Assembly (NCBI RefSeq): GCF_008122505.1
Contig: NZ_VSSB01000001.1
Coordinates: forward strand, 1,534,891 to 1,598,890
Source of the DNA: Agromyces mariniharenae
GTDB taxonomy: Bacteria > Actinomycetota > Actinomycetes > Actinomycetales > Microbacteriaceae
Length of the DNA: 64,000 bases
Reading direction: 5' to 3'
Shown: one piece after another, positions 15,834 to 24,408 of the stretch
How the letters are laid out: every line of letters begins with the position of its first letter
Numbering within the stretch: position 1 is the stretch's first letter
Made by a program: the position numbers and the translations under genes
The notes under the pieces: model-generated
The model's database searches: none
The model's input: only the letters and a program-made list of their open reading frames with translations
What the model was told of the DNA's origin: nothing

Positions 15834-16976
15834 GTGGACCTCGCCGAGCTGCGGACCCTCCGGCTCCGCGTGCAGGGGCTCCGGGCGCCGTTCGACGCCT
15901 CGGGTCCCGAGGTCGTGCGCCGGTTCGCGGCCGTGCAGGCGCAGGAGTTCCTGCCCGCGCAGTGGGGTCTCGCCGCCCGCGTTCCCCACGATCGGCGACC
16001 GGATGCCGCGACCCTCGCCGCGGCGCTCGACGACGGCGGGATCCTCCGTACGCACGTGCTCCGGCCCACATGGCACTTCCTGCATCCCGACGACGCCCGC
16101 TGGATCATGGAGGTCTCGGCCGAGCGCGTCTACGGCGCGAGCCGGACGTACATCCGCCGTTCCGGCCTCGAGGGCGAGACGGGCACGCGCGGGCTCGCGA
16201 TCGTGGCGGCGTCGCTCGAGGGCGGGCACCGCACGCGCGCCGAGCTGACCGCGGCCCTCGAGGCGGGCGGGTTGCCGCTCACGGGACTCGCGTTCACGTA
16301 CGTGCTCATGCTGGCCGAGCTCGAGCGCGTCGCGATCAGCGGCGCCAACGCCGGCAAGCAGCGCACCTATGCCGCGTTCGACGAGCGGGTGCCGCCGTCG
16401 GCGCCGCGTCCGCGCGAGGAGGCGCTGGCCGAGCTCGCCGCGCGGTTCATCGCCTCGCGGGGTCCCGTCACCGAGCGCGACTTCGCCGCGTGGTCGGGCT
16501 TCACGCTGGGCGATGCGCGGCGGGCGTTCGCTGATGCGGCCGATCCCGAGGGCCTCGGCGGCGGACGCATCGAGGAGCTCGAGGTCGACGGCGCCGCGCA
16601 CGTGCTCGACGCGGCAACCGTGGCCTCGTTGGAACCGGCCGAGCCGGTGTCGGATGCCGCGGCGCCGGTCGTCGACCTGCTGCAGGCGTACGACGAGTAC
16701 ATCATGGGCTACGCGCCGCCGCGCTCGTACCTGCAGCCGCCGGGCCGCTCGGATCCGGTGCACCCCGAGTTCCCGCTGCACGCCCTCGTGATCGACGGCA
16801 CCATGGCCGGGCGCTGGGCCCCGGTCGTCGAGGCGAAGCGCGCCCGGGTGCGGATCGTGCCGTGGCGCGAGTTCACCCCTGCCGAGGAGCGCGCGCTCGC
16901 GGCATCCGTCGCCGAGGTCGAGCGCTTCCTCGGACAGCCGGTCACGGTCGAGCGCGAGCCGATCCCGTCGGCCTGA
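15834..16976 (+). CDS. AlkZ-like winged-helix DNA glycosylase family protein
   Basis: The 380-residue protein belongs to the same HTH_42 family as the gene at 6790 but to the AlkZ branch. VVRRFAAVQAQEFLPAQWGLAAR carries Q35-A-Q37, matching the Q-hydrophobic-Q catalytic motif that AlkZ of azinomycin producers uses to unhook bulky alkyl or crosslink lesions. LRPTWHFLHPDDARWIM and LLQAYDEYIMGY are further family blocks. The GTG start is two bases after the permease stop codon. Repair activity is inferred from the retained motif. Confidence 0.8.
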   Translation: MDLAELRTLRLRVQGLRAPFDASGPEVVRRFAAVQAQEFLPAQWGLAARVPHDRRPDAATLAAALDDGGILRTHVLRPTWHFLHPDDARWIMEVSAERVYGASRTYIRRSGLEGETGTRGLAIVAASLEGGHRTRAELTAALEAGGLPLTGLAFTYVLMLAELERVAISGANAGKQRTYAAFDERVPPSAPRPREEALAELAARFIASRGPVTERDFAAWSGFTLGDARRAFADAADPEGLGGGRIEELEVDGAAHVLDAATVASLEPAEPVSDAAAPVVDLLQAYDEYIMGYAPPRSYLQPPGRSDPVHPEFPLHALVIDGTMAGRWAPVVEAKRARVRIVPWREFTPAEERALAASVAEVERFLGQPVTVEREPIPSA

Positions 16977-17011
16977 CCCGTCGCGGGCCACGCGCCCGCT
17001 ACGATCGCGCC

Positions 17012-17392
17012 ATGGCCGTCATCGCGAGCATCTTCGTCGCCCTCGCCGCGCTGCTGCACGGCTACATCTTCCTCATGGAGAGCGTGTGGTGGACGCGCCC
17101 CTCGACCTGGAAGCGCTTCGGCGTCGCCGACCAGGCGGCCGCCGACACGACGAAGCCGATGGCCTACAACCAGGGCTTCTACAACCTGTTCCTCGGGATC
17201 GGCGCGACGCTCGGCCTGGTGCTCTACTGGGCGGGCGCGACCGCCCCGGGCAAGACGCTCGTGCTCTTCACGACGGCGTGCATGGTGCTCGCCGCGGCGG
17301 TGCTCACCACGACCGGGCGCGGCTACATCCGGGCGGCGCTCATCCAGGGCACGCTGCCGCTCATCGGGTTCGTGCTGTTCGTCTTCGCCTGA
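17012..17392 (+). CDS. DUF1304 family membrane protein
   Basis: The 126-residue protein has four transmembrane segments and the family pattern LLHGYIFLMESVWWTRPSTWKRFGV near the N-terminus and MAYNQGFYNLFLGIGA after it. The function of the family is unknown. TACGAT at 17000-17005 is six bases before the ATG. It converges with the small PH-like gene at 17442. Confidence 0.85.
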   Translation: MAVIASIFVALAALLHGYIFLMESVWWTRPSTWKRFGVADQAAADTTKPMAYNQGFYNLFLGIGATLGLVLYWAGATAPGKTLVLFTTACMVLAAAVLTTTGRGYIRAALIQGTLPLIGFVLFVFA

Positions 17393-17441
17393 GGCCGGCC
17401 GCCGGCGCCGCCGAGCGCGCGTGCCGGTGATTGCGAATCGC

Positions 17442-17822
17442 TCAGTCGTGCGACGCGTCGGCCTCGGTCGGCGGCTCGGTGAGCTTGAGGCGATCGATGA
17501 GGCGCGCCGATTGGTTGGTGCTCAGGATGATGCGGGTGAACTCGCCCGCCGCGAGCTCGAGCACGACCGCCTGCCGCTTGCCCTTGATGATGACGAAGTC
17601 GGTGCCGCCGTGGTACTTCCACACGCCCACCGCCACGACGAGCGGGATCTCGGAGCCCCGCCGGCGGATGCCGCGGATCCACACCCAGGGATCGTCGGTG
17701 ATGGTCGCCGAGCGGATGTCGTCGCGCTGCACCACCAGGTCGTCCGAGCGGAACGCGAGCGCCTTCTCGGCCGGAGTGAGGTGAACCTCGATCCGGTCGC
17801 TGTGCACGCGAAGCTGGGCCAT
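17442..17822 (-). CDS. Conserved hypothetical protein, possible PH-like fold
   Basis: The 126-residue product begins MAQLRVHSDRIEVHLTPAEKALAFRSDDLVV and is mostly short beta strands, with VWIRGIRRRGSEIPLVVAVGVWKYHGGTDFVIIKGKRQAVVLEL in the middle. A helix with NQSARLIDRLKL ends it. That order resembles a PH-like barrel closed by a helix. No family is claimed. An in-frame ATG nine bases upstream (MEGMAQ) is an equally possible start. The haem-region palindrome lies upstream. Confidence 0.65.
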   Translation of the reverse strand: MAQLRVHSDRIEVHLTPAEKALAFRSDDLVVQRDDIRSATITDDPWVWIRGIRRRGSEIPLVVAVGVWKYHGGTDFVIIKGKRQAVVLELAAGEFTRIILSTNQSARLIDRLKLTEPPTEADASHD

Positions 17823-17896
17823 GCCTTCCATCCTGCCCGAGCCGACCGACGCGCGCCGTGTCGCCACCCCACAATGGCGTAACGGTTTCGTACCCC

Positions 17897-17925
17897 GCCC
17901 GGTCGTCGAGTAGTAGCGCCGCGCG
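17897..17925. repeat. Partial GTCGAGTAG element
   Basis: GCCCGGTCGTCGAGTAGTAG followed by CGCCGCGCG resembles the right arm of the element read on the minus strand, with an extra TAG. It sits beside the full copy at 17940. Confidence 0.55.
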
Positions 17926-18051
17926 AGGCGGTTACCCCTCCGGTGGTCGAGTAGCGCCCGGCGAAGCCGGACGCGTATCGAGACCCGTCATTCGTCTCGA
18001 TACGCGTCGCCTGCGGCGGCGCTACTCGACGACCGGGGGTAAGGCGGTTAC
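17926..18051. repeat. Ten-base direct repeats flanking palindromic copy B
   Basis: AGGCGGTTAC occurs at 17926-17935 and again at 18042-18051, one on each side of the full GTCGAGTAG element. The right copy includes the hemL stop codon (TAA at 18048-18050 on the minus strand). Such a pair is what a target-site duplication would look like. Confidence 0.6.
17940..18037. repeat. Full GTCGAGTAG palindromic element, copy B
   Basis: This is the second full copy, starting CCGGTGGTCGAGTAGCGCCC and ending CTACTCGACGACCGGG, and almost identical to 4317-4414 apart from the loop. It ends eleven bases before the hemL stop codon on the minus strand and could terminate the haem transcript. Confidence 0.9.
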
Positions 18052-19406
18052 GCGGGTCGGGCGGATGCCGCGGCGCGCGCAGCCGCGGGCAGCGCCTCGA
18101 CGATGCGCCCGATCGCCGCGTCGTCGTGGGCGGCCGTGACGAACCACGCCTCGTACACCGACGGCGGCAGCGAGACGCCCGCGTCGAGCATCGCGTGGAA
18201 GAACGGCGCGTACCGCCAGCCCTCCTGCCGCTGCACGCCCGCGTAGTCGGTGACGCCGGATGCCACGCCGTCGCCGAACACGAAGCTGAAGAGGTTGCCG
18301 GCCCGCTGCACGGCATGCGCGACGCCCTCGGCTGCGAGCGCATCGGACACCGCGGAGCTGATCGTCGCAGCGGCGGCGTCGAGGTGCGCGTAGACCGCGG
18401 CATCCGCTGCGCGCAGGGTGGCGACGCCGGCGGCGACCGCGACGGGGTTCCCCGAGAGCGTGCCGGCCTGGTACACGGGGCCGACGGGCGCGAGCTGCTG
18501 CATGATGTCGGCGCGACCGCCGAGCGCGGCCACGGGCATGCCGCCGCCGATGACCTTGCCGAACGTGAGCAGGTCGGGCGTGTACTCGCCGTCGGTGCCG
18601 CGCTCGACGCCCCACCAGCCGGCCTTCGAGACGCGGAAGCCCGTGAGCACCTCGTCGGAGATGACGAGCGCGCCGTGCGCGTGCGCGAGGTCGACGAGCG
18701 CGCGGTTGAAGCCGGGCAGCGGCGGCACGACGCCCATGTTCGCCGCGGCGGCCTCGACGATCACGGCCGCGATGCGGTCGCCGTGGTCGGCGAATGCGGC
18801 GCGCACCGCGTCGAGGTCGTTGTAGGGCAGGACGAGGGTGAGCGCCGCGATGTCGGCGGGCACGCCGGCCGACCCCGGGAGCGCGAACGTCGCGAGGCCC
18901 GAACCCGCCTCGGCGAGCAGGCCGTCGGAGTGCCCGTGGTAGTGGCCGGCGAACTTCACGAGCAGGTCGCGGCCGGTGAAGCCGCGAGCGAGGCGGATGG
19001 CGCTCATGGTCGCCTCCGTGCCGGTCGACACGAGGCGGAGCTGCTCGACCGGGGCGACGCGCTGCTCGACGAGCTCAGCGAGCTCGGTCTCGGCGGGCGT
19101 CGACGAGCCGAACGAGAGGCCGCGGCGCGCGGCATCCGTCACCGCCTCGATGACGCGCGGGTCGGCGTGGCCGAGGATCGCGGGACCCCAGCCGGCGACG
19201 AGGTCGACGTACTCGCGGCCCTCGGCGTCGGTGACGTACGGGCCGCGCGCCGACACGAGGAACCGCGGCGTGCCGCCCACCGAGCGGAACGCGCGCACGG
19301 GCGAGTTCACGCCGCCCGGGATCGCGGCCTGCGCGCGGGCGAACAGGTCGGCGTTCGTTCCCGGTGATCGAGTAGGCAGCGAAGCAGCCGTATCGAGATC
19401 CGTCAT
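18048..19406 (-). CDS. hemL: Glutamate-1-semialdehyde 2,1-aminomutase
   Basis: The 452-residue PLP enzyme converts glutamate-1-semialdehyde to 5-aminolevulinate. It contains [23 protein letters not shown] near the start, [14 protein letters not shown] and the PLP-lysine block [19 protein letters not shown]. The ATG overlaps the hemB stop codon by one base (TGATG), so it is coupled to hemB. The first sixteen codons, before [11 protein letters not shown], coincide with a half-copy of the GTCGAGTAG element and use codons rare elsewhere here (GCT, CCT, ACT). The enzyme domain itself is intact and of normal length. Confidence 0.96.
   Translation of the reverse strand: MTDLDTAASLPTRSPGTNADLFARAQAAIPGGVNSPVRAFRSVGGTPRFLVSARGPYVTDAEGREYVDLVAGWGPAILGHADPRVIEAVTDAARRGLSFGSSTPAETELAELVEQRVAPVEQLRLVSTGTEATMSAIRLARGFTGRDLLVKFAGHYHGHSDGLLAEAGSGLATFALPGSAGVPADIAALTLVLPYNDLDAVRAAFADHGDRIAAVIVEAAAANMGVVPPLPGFNRALVDLAHAHGALVISDEVLTGFRVSKAGWWGVERGTDGEYTPDLLTFGKVIGGGMPVAALGGRADIMQQLAPVGPVYQAGTLSGNPVAVAAGVATLRAADAAVYAHLDAAAATISSAVSDALAAEGVAHAVQRAGNLFSFVFGDGVASGVTDYAGVQRQEGWRYAPFFHAMLDAGVSLPPSVYEAWFVTAAHDDAAIGRIVEALPAAARAAASARPA
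19361..19406. repeat. Half GTCGAGTAG element forming the hemL start
   Basis: CCGGTGATCGAGTAGGCAGC, then a short variable part and CGTATCGAGATCCGTCAT, align with the left arm of the full elements. The final CAT is the hemL start codon on the minus strand. No right arm follows. Confidence 0.75.
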
Positions 19407-20401
19407 CAGTCGATCCCCTCCCGGATCCAGCCGGCGAGCTCGGTCGCCCAGTAGGTGAGCACCGCGTCGGCGCCGGCGCGGCGGATGCCGCGGACCGACT
19501 CGATCACGGCGCGCTTGCGGTCGATCCAGCCGTGCGCGGCGGCGGCCTCGACCATCGAGTACTCGCCCGACACCTGGTACGCCCAGACCGGCACCTCGGA
19601 TGCCGCGGCGACGTCGGCGAGCACGTCGAGGTAGCTGCCCGCGGGCTTCACCATGACGACGTCGGCGCCCTCGTCGATGTCGATCATCGCCTCGCGGAGG
19701 CCCTCGCGCCGATTGCCCGGATCGAGCTGGTAGGTGCGGCGATCGCCCTCGAGCGTCGACTCGACCGCGTCGCGGAACGGCCCGTAGTACGCCGACGCGT
19801 ACTTGGCCGAGTAGGCGAGGATCGCGACATCCGTGTGCCCCTGGTCGTCGAGCGCCTCGCGCACGGCGGCGACCTGGCCGTCCATCATGCCCGAGAGGCC
19901 GAGCACCTGGGAGCCGGCTCGGGCCTGCTCGAGGCCCATCGCCTGGTAGCGCTCGAGCGTTGCGTCGTTGTCGACGCGGCCGCGATCGTCGAGCACGCCG
20001 CAGTGGCCGTGGTCGGTGAACTCGTCGAGGCACAGGTCGGTCTGCACGACGAGCCGGCCCGCGGATGCCTCGACGGCGACGCGCGTGGCCACGTTGAGGA
20101 TCCCGTCGGGATCGGTCGCGCCGGAGCCCCTGGCGTCGCGCACCTCGGGCACGCCGAACAGCATCACGCCGCCGACACCGGCGGCCGCGGCCTCGTCGAT
20201 CGCATCGGGAAGGCTCTCGAGCGAGTGCTGCACCACGCCCGGCATCGAGGCGATCGGCATCGGCGCGGTGACGCCCTCGCGCACGAACAGCGGCAGCACG
20301 AGCTCGGCCGGGTGCAGGCGCGTCTCCGACACGAGTCGCCGCAGCGCGGGGGTCTCGCGGAGGCGGCGCGGACGGACGCGGGGAAGGGGCGTGGAAGTCA
20401 C
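19406..20401 (-). CDS. hemB: Delta-aminolevulinic acid dehydratase (porphobilinogen synthase)
   Basis: The 331-residue enzyme joins two 5-aminolevulinates into porphobilinogen. The metal region reads [20 protein letters not shown], with two cysteines: between the three-cysteine zinc type and the aspartate magnesium type. The Schiff-base lysines lie in [18 protein letters not shown] and [14 protein letters not shown]. The GTG start has TAGGCT six bases upstream, so hemB-hemL probably has its own promoter rather than relying on hemD, which ends 200 bp upstream across a four-box palindrome. Confidence 0.96.
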   Translation of the reverse strand: MTSTPLPRVRPRRLRETPALRRLVSETRLHPAELVLPLFVREGVTAPMPIASMPGVVQHSLESLPDAIDEAAAAGVGGVMLFGVPEVRDARGSGATDPDGILNVATRVAVEASAGRLVVQTDLCLDEFTDHGHCGVLDDRGRVDNDATLERYQAMGLEQARAGSQVLGLSGMMDGQVAAVREALDDQGHTDVAILAYSAKYASAYYGPFRDAVESTLEGDRRTYQLDPGNRREGLREAMIDIDEGADVVMVKPAGSYLDVLADVAAASEVPVWAYQVSGEYSMVEAAAAHGWIDRKRAVIESVRGIRRAGADAVLTYWATELAGWIREGID

Positions 20402-20407
20402 CCGAAC

Positions 20408-20413
20408 AGCCTA
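20408..20413 (-). promoter_or_regulatory. Predicted hemB promoter -10 box (TAGGCT)
   Basis: TAGGCT on the minus strand and GTTCGG precede the GTG of hemB. This would let hemB and hemL be expressed separately from the hemQ-to-hemD genes upstream. Confidence 0.55.
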
Positions 20414-20497
20414 CGTCGCGCCGGCTGGGCGCTCGCCCGGCGGGACGACAGCATCACGCGCGGGCGGTCGGGGCTCTGCGTGGCCTCGTCAGCGCCG

Positions 20498-20569
20498 ATT
20501 CAGGCGATCGCGCTGGATTCAGGCGAGTTCGGTTGCGGATCGCCTGAATGCCGAACGATCGCCTGAATT
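20498..20569. repeat. Four-box TCAGGC palindromic element, copy 2
   Basis: This is the clearest copy: ATTCAGGCGATC, ATTCAGGCGA, GATCGCCTGAAT and GATCGCCTGAAT in that order, giving two direct and two inverted boxes. It lies between hemD (stop at 20602) and hemB on the minus strand and can fold as one long or two nested hairpins. Confidence 0.85.
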
Positions 20570-20601
20570 GAGCACGCCGGACGCGGACGTGCAGGACCGC
20601 G

Positions 20602-21411
20602 TCAGGCGCGGGTGGTGGCCGCCTCGACGAGCGCGTCGATGAGGGACTCGGCGCTGCGCTCGCGGGCGATGACGTCGACGCGAAGACCGATCTGCGCGGC
20701 ATCCCGCTGCGTCTGCGGGCCGATCGCCGCGACGAGGATCGACTCGGGGATGGGGCCGAGCTGCTGCTGCACCTGCTCGGCGACGCTGCCCGACGTCACG
20801 AGCACGGCGTGCACGTTGCCGGCACGCACGTCGTCGACGACCTTCGCCGCGACCGGCACGCCCACCGTGCGGTAGGCGACGACGGCCTCGACGTGGTGGC
20901 CGATGCGGGCGAGGCCGATCGAGAGCACCTGCTTCGCGATCGCGGAGCGCAGCGCGAGCACGCGCAGGCCCTTCTGGCCCTCGGTCGCCGCCTCCCACTC
21001 CTCGAGCAGGCCACGGGCGGAGTTGTCTTCGGACGGGACGATGTCGGCGTGGTAGCCGGCCGCGACGAGGGCGGCCGCGGTGGTCTCGCCGACCGCGGCG
21101 ACCTTCGTCGAGGCCGGAATGACCGCGCCGTAGGACGCGAGCACGTCGACCGTCGTGGCGCTCGTCACGGTGACCCAGTCGAACCCGCCGGCGGCGAGCT
21201 TCGCGAGGGCCGCCTCGAGCGCGGGCTGGTCGTCGGTGGGCGCGAAGTTGATCATGGGCGCGACGATCGGCGTCGCGCCGCGCGCGCGCAGCGCAGCGGC
21301 CACGCCATCGCCCCAGGGGCCGCCCCTGGGCACGAGCACGCGCCATCCGGCGAGCGGCTTGCCGTCGTGGAACGGCAGTCCGATCGCGCCGGTCCATTCG
21401 AATTCGCTCAC
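20602..21411 (-). CDS. hemD: Uroporphyrinogen-III synthase
   Basis: The 269-residue protein has the two-domain HemD layout with LAGWRVLVPRGGPWGDGVAAALRARG at the start, DWVTVTSATTVDVL in the middle and HAVLVTSGSVAEQV and VAAIGPQTQRDAAQIGLRVDV in the second domain. It closes hydroxymethylbilane into uroporphyrinogen III. HemD is poorly conserved, but the position directly after hemC with a GTGA overlap makes the call firm. The start is GTG. Confidence 0.93.
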   Translation of the reverse strand: MSEFEWTGAIGLPFHDGKPLAGWRVLVPRGGPWGDGVAAALRARGATPIVAPMINFAPTDDQPALEAALAKLAAGGFDWVTVTSATTVDVLASYGAVIPASTKVAAVGETTAAALVAAGYHADIVPSEDNSARGLLEEWEAATEGQKGLRVLALRSAIAKQVLSIGLARIGHHVEAVVAYRTVGVPVAAKVVDDVRAGNVHAVLVTSGSVAEQVQQQLGPIPESILVAAIGPQTQRDAAQIGLRVDVIARERSAESLIDALVEAATTRA

Positions 21412-22367
21412 GGCGACTCCTCACGAGGTGCAAGATCGGCGGCGCCGTTGCCGAGGAGTTCTGCGACGACGCGATCGGCGACGTCACGAGCCGCGTCCGC
21501 CAGATCGGCGGCCGAGCGGCTGTCGGGGGTGGCGGCATGCGAGCTGGTCAGCTGCCGCGTCCCGTCGGCACTGTACACGCTCGCGGACAGGAACAGAAGT
21601 TCGTCCTCGATGAACGCGCTTGCACCGACGGGGGCCGAGCAACCGGCCTCGAGGCCAGCGAGCACGAGGCGCTCGGCGAGCACCGTGGCGCGCGTCGTGG
21701 CGTGGTCGACGGCCTCGAGGGCACGCTCCAGCGCACGGTCGCCGCGCTCCCGGCGCACCTCGATCGCGAGCGCGCCCTGGCCCGGTGCCGTGGGCCATGC
21801 AGCGAGCGGGAGCAGTTCGGTCGCGGCATCCGATCGCCCGAGTCGACCGAGGCCCGCTGCCGCGAGCAGCACGGCGTCGAGCTCGCCCGACGCGACCTTG
21901 CCGAGGCGGGTGTCGACGTTGCCGCGGATGTCGACGGCGACGACGTCGGGGCGCGCGGCGGCGAGCTGCGCGATGCGGCGCGGCGAGCCGGTGCCGACGC
22001 GGGCGCCCCCGGGCAGGTCGGCGAGCGCGAGGCCGTCGCGGGCGCAGAGCGCATCGCGGGCGTCGGCGCGCTTCGGGATCGCCCCGATGCGCAGGCCGGG
22101 GTGGTCGGCCGTGGGCAGGTCCTTCAGGGAGTGCACGACCACGTCGACCTCGCCGCGCAGCAGCGCCTCGCGCAGGGCCGCCGCGAACACGCCCGTGCCG
22201 CCGAGCGACGCCAGCGACGCGCGCGAGGTGTCGCCCTCGGTGGTCACCGGCACGAGTTCGATGTCGGCCTTGGCGGCCTTCGCGATGCGCTCGGCGATCT
22301 GCGTCGTCTGCGCCATGGCGAGTGCGCTCGCCCGGGTGCCGACGCGGATGACGTTCGACCCGCTCAC
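21408..22367 (-). CDS. hemC: Porphobilinogen deaminase (hydroxymethylbilane synthase)
   Basis: The 319-residue enzyme polymerises four porphobilinogens. NVIRVGTRASALAMAQT is at the N-terminus, VVVHSLKDLPT and GTGSPRRIAQL follow, and GLEAGCSAPVGA holds the cysteine that binds the dipyrromethane cofactor. The GTG start overlaps the hemH stop (GTGA), and the stop overlaps hemD. The overlaps imply one coupled message for hemH-hemC-hemD. Confidence 0.96.
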   Translation of the reverse strand: MSGSNVIRVGTRASALAMAQTTQIAERIAKAAKADIELVPVTTEGDTSRASLASLGGTGVFAAALREALLRGEVDVVVHSLKDLPTADHPGLRIGAIPKRADARDALCARDGLALADLPGGARVGTGSPRRIAQLAAARPDVVAVDIRGNVDTRLGKVASGELDAVLLAAAGLGRLGRSDAATELLPLAAWPTAPGQGALAIEVRRERGDRALERALEAVDHATTRATVLAERLVLAGLEAGCSAPVGASAFIEDELLFLSASVYSADGTRQLTSSHAATPDSRSAADLADAARDVADRVVAELLGNGAADLAPREESP

Positions 22368-23629
22368 GGCGCGATCCCCGCCAGCGCCGGGCGGAACCCG
22401 AGGCGCACGTTCTCGCAGCATCCGGGGCGGCACACGTCGTACCAGGGACCGAGCTCGGTCATGGCCGGACGGTCGGCGACGGGCGTGCCGTGCACGCGCT
22501 CGAGCACGAGGTCGACGAGCCCGGCGACGTACGCCGGGTGGGTGCCCGGCGTCGGCACGCGCACGGCGGCGAGGCCCTGCTCCTGCGCCGTCTCGAGCGC
22601 CTCGTTGTCGAGGTCCCAGAGCACCTCCATGTGGTCGCTGACGAATCCGAGCGGCACGATCACGACGGCCTTGCGGCCCGCGGTCGGGAGCTGCTCGATC
22701 GCGTCGTTGATGTCGGGCTCGAGCCACGGCATCGACGGCGGCCCCGAGCGCGACTGGTAGACGAGCTGCCACGGCACGTCGGTCGCGCCGGCCTCGCGCA
22801 TGACGACCTCGGCCACGGCGCGGTGCTGGGCGGCGTAGGCGCCGCCCTCGCCGAACCCGCGCTCGGCGGGGCCCGACTTCGCGGCATCCGTCGACGGGAT
22901 GGAGTGCGTCGCGAACAGCACCTCGACCTCGGTCGTGCGGTCGAGCCCAGGGTGGTCGGCCACGAGGCCGCCGATGCCATCGCGCACGCCCTCGATGAAC
23001 GGCTGCACGAAGCCCGGGTGGTCGAAGAACTGCCGCACCTTGTCGATCTGGATCTCGTCGCCCGTGCCGGTGTCGGCGAGCGCGTCGGCGAAGTCCTCGC
23101 GGTACTGACGGCAGCTCGAGTACGAGCTGTAGGCGCTCGTCGCGATGGCGATGAGCTTCGTGAACCCGCGCTCCTTCGCCTCGGCGAGCGCGTCGTTGAG
23201 GTAGGGGTCCCAGTTGCGGTTGCCCCAGATGACCGGCAGCTCGACGCCGCGCCGCGCGAGCTCGGCCTCGAGCCCGGCCTTCAGCTGCCGGTTCTGCTCG
23301 TTGATCGGGCTGATTCCGCCGAAGTGGCGGTAGTGGTGCGCCACCTCCTCGAGCCGCTCGTCGGGGATGCCGCGACCGCTCGTCACGTTGCGCAGGAACG
23401 GGATCACGTCGTCCTGGCCCTCGGGCCCGCCGAAGCCGGCGAGGAGGATCGCGTCGTACGCGACGGGCTCCGTCACGTGCTCGGGGCCGGCCTGTGCAGC
23501 GCGCGTCGCGCCCGGCACGACCGCTCCGGGCGCACAGGGGGCGGATGCCGCGGGGGCGGGCTTGCGACCGCGATGCGCGGTGCCCGGGGCATCCGCTGCG
23601 CCGGTGGAGCCGAGGTTCGCCGCCGCCAT
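22364..23629 (-). CDS. hemH: Coproporphyrin ferrochelatase (CpfC/HemH)
   Basis: The 421-residue protein inserts iron into coproporphyrin III. The core starts at YDAILLAGFGGPEGQDDVIPFL; FGGISPINEQNRQLK, TSAYSSYSSCRQYREDF and FATHSIPSTDA are family blocks. Cysteines in SYSSCRQ and in the C-terminal VCRPGCCEN are placed as the [2Fe-2S] ligands of actinobacterial ferrochelatases. The ATG overlaps the chdC stop by one base (TAATG). About 55 Ala/Pro/Gly-rich residues precede the core. An internal GTG reading VTEPVAYD is the alternative start. Confidence 0.95.
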   Translation of the reverse strand: MAAANLGSTGAADAPGTAHRGRKPAPAASAPCAPGAVVPGATRAAQAGPEHVTEPVAYDAILLAGFGGPEGQDDVIPFLRNVTSGRGIPDERLEEVAHHYRHFGGISPINEQNRQLKAGLEAELARRGVELPVIWGNRNWDPYLNDALAEAKERGFTKLIAIATSAYSSYSSCRQYREDFADALADTGTGDEIQIDKVRQFFDHPGFVQPFIEGVRDGIGGLVADHPGLDRTTEVEVLFATHSIPSTDAAKSGPAERGFGEGGAYAAQHRAVAEVVMREAGATDVPWQLVYQSRSGPPSMPWLEPDINDAIEQLPTAGRKAVVIVPLGFVSDHMEVLWDLDNEALETAQEQGLAAVRVPTPGTHPAYVAGLVDLVLERVHGTPVADRPAMTELGPWYDVCRPGCCENVRLGFRPALAGIAP

Positions 23630-24366
23630 TACTGCAGCACCTCGACGAGCTCGGCCGTGGAGACGCGGCGGCCCGTGTAGAACGGGACCTCCTCGCGCAA
23701 GTGGCGGCGCGCGTCGGTGGCCCGCAGGTCGCGCATGAGGTCGACGAGGTCGGTGAGCTCGTCGGACTCGAGGGGCAGGAGCCACTCGTAGTCGCCGAGC
23801 GAGAACGACGCGACCGTGTTGGCGATCACGCCCCTGAAGGCGGCGCCCTTGCGGCCGTGCTCGGCGAGCATGCGCCCACGCTCCTCGGGCGCCAGCAGGT
23901 ACCACTCGTAGCTGCGCACGAACGCGTAGACCGTGAGCCACTGCTTCGGCTCGAGGCCGCGCAGGAAGCCGGGCACGTGCGCCTTGTTGAACTCGGCGTC
24001 GCGGTGCACGCCCATGGCGTTCCACGTGGGCAGGAGGGCGCGGAACAGGCGCGCACGGCGCAGCTCGCGGATGGCCCACTGCAGGCCCTCCGCGGTGGGG
24101 CCGTGCAGCCACAGCATCACGTCGGCGTCGGCGCGGAGGCCCGACACGTCGTAGATGCCGCGCAGGGTGACGCCTTCGTCCTCGACGAGGGCGATGACGC
24201 CGTCGAGCTCCTCGACGAATCGGGGAACGTCGTGGCCGTCGAGGTCGTCGGGTCGTGCGGGGTCCTTGCGGAGCACGACGAACACCGTGTAGCCCTCGGG
24301 AGACTGCTCGGCGTCGGAATCGGTCTGGAGCGCGTCGGCTGCCGCTTCGGCAGCGGGGGAAGACAT
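23629..24366 (-). CDS. chdC: Coproheme decarboxylase (ChdC/HemQ)
   Basis: The 245-residue chlorite-dismutase-fold protein makes haem b from coproheme, the last step of the coproporphyrin pathway. WNAMGVHRDAEFNKAHVPGFLRG (about 115-137) and LTVYAFVRSYEWYLL (144-158) are the diagnostic blocks; Tyr147 in VYAFVRS should be the radical-forming tyrosine. Its presence instead of protoporphyrin-route enzymes defines the haem route of this organism. It lies 42 bases after the acyltransferase stop and is coupled to hemH. Confidence 0.96.
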   Translation of the reverse strand: MSSPAAEAAADALQTDSDAEQSPEGYTVFVVLRKDPARPDDLDGHDVPRFVEELDGVIALVEDEGVTLRGIYDVSGLRADADVMLWLHGPTAEGLQWAIRELRRARLFRALLPTWNAMGVHRDAEFNKAHVPGFLRGLEPKQWLTVYAFVRSYEWYLLAPEERGRMLAEHGRKGAAFRGVIANTVASFSLGDYEWLLPLESDELTDLVDLMRDLRATDARRHLREEVPFYTGRRVSTAELVEVLQ

Positions 24367-24408
24367 GCCTCCAGTCTCCCCCTTCCGGGGCCATCGGCCA
24401 AAAAGGGG

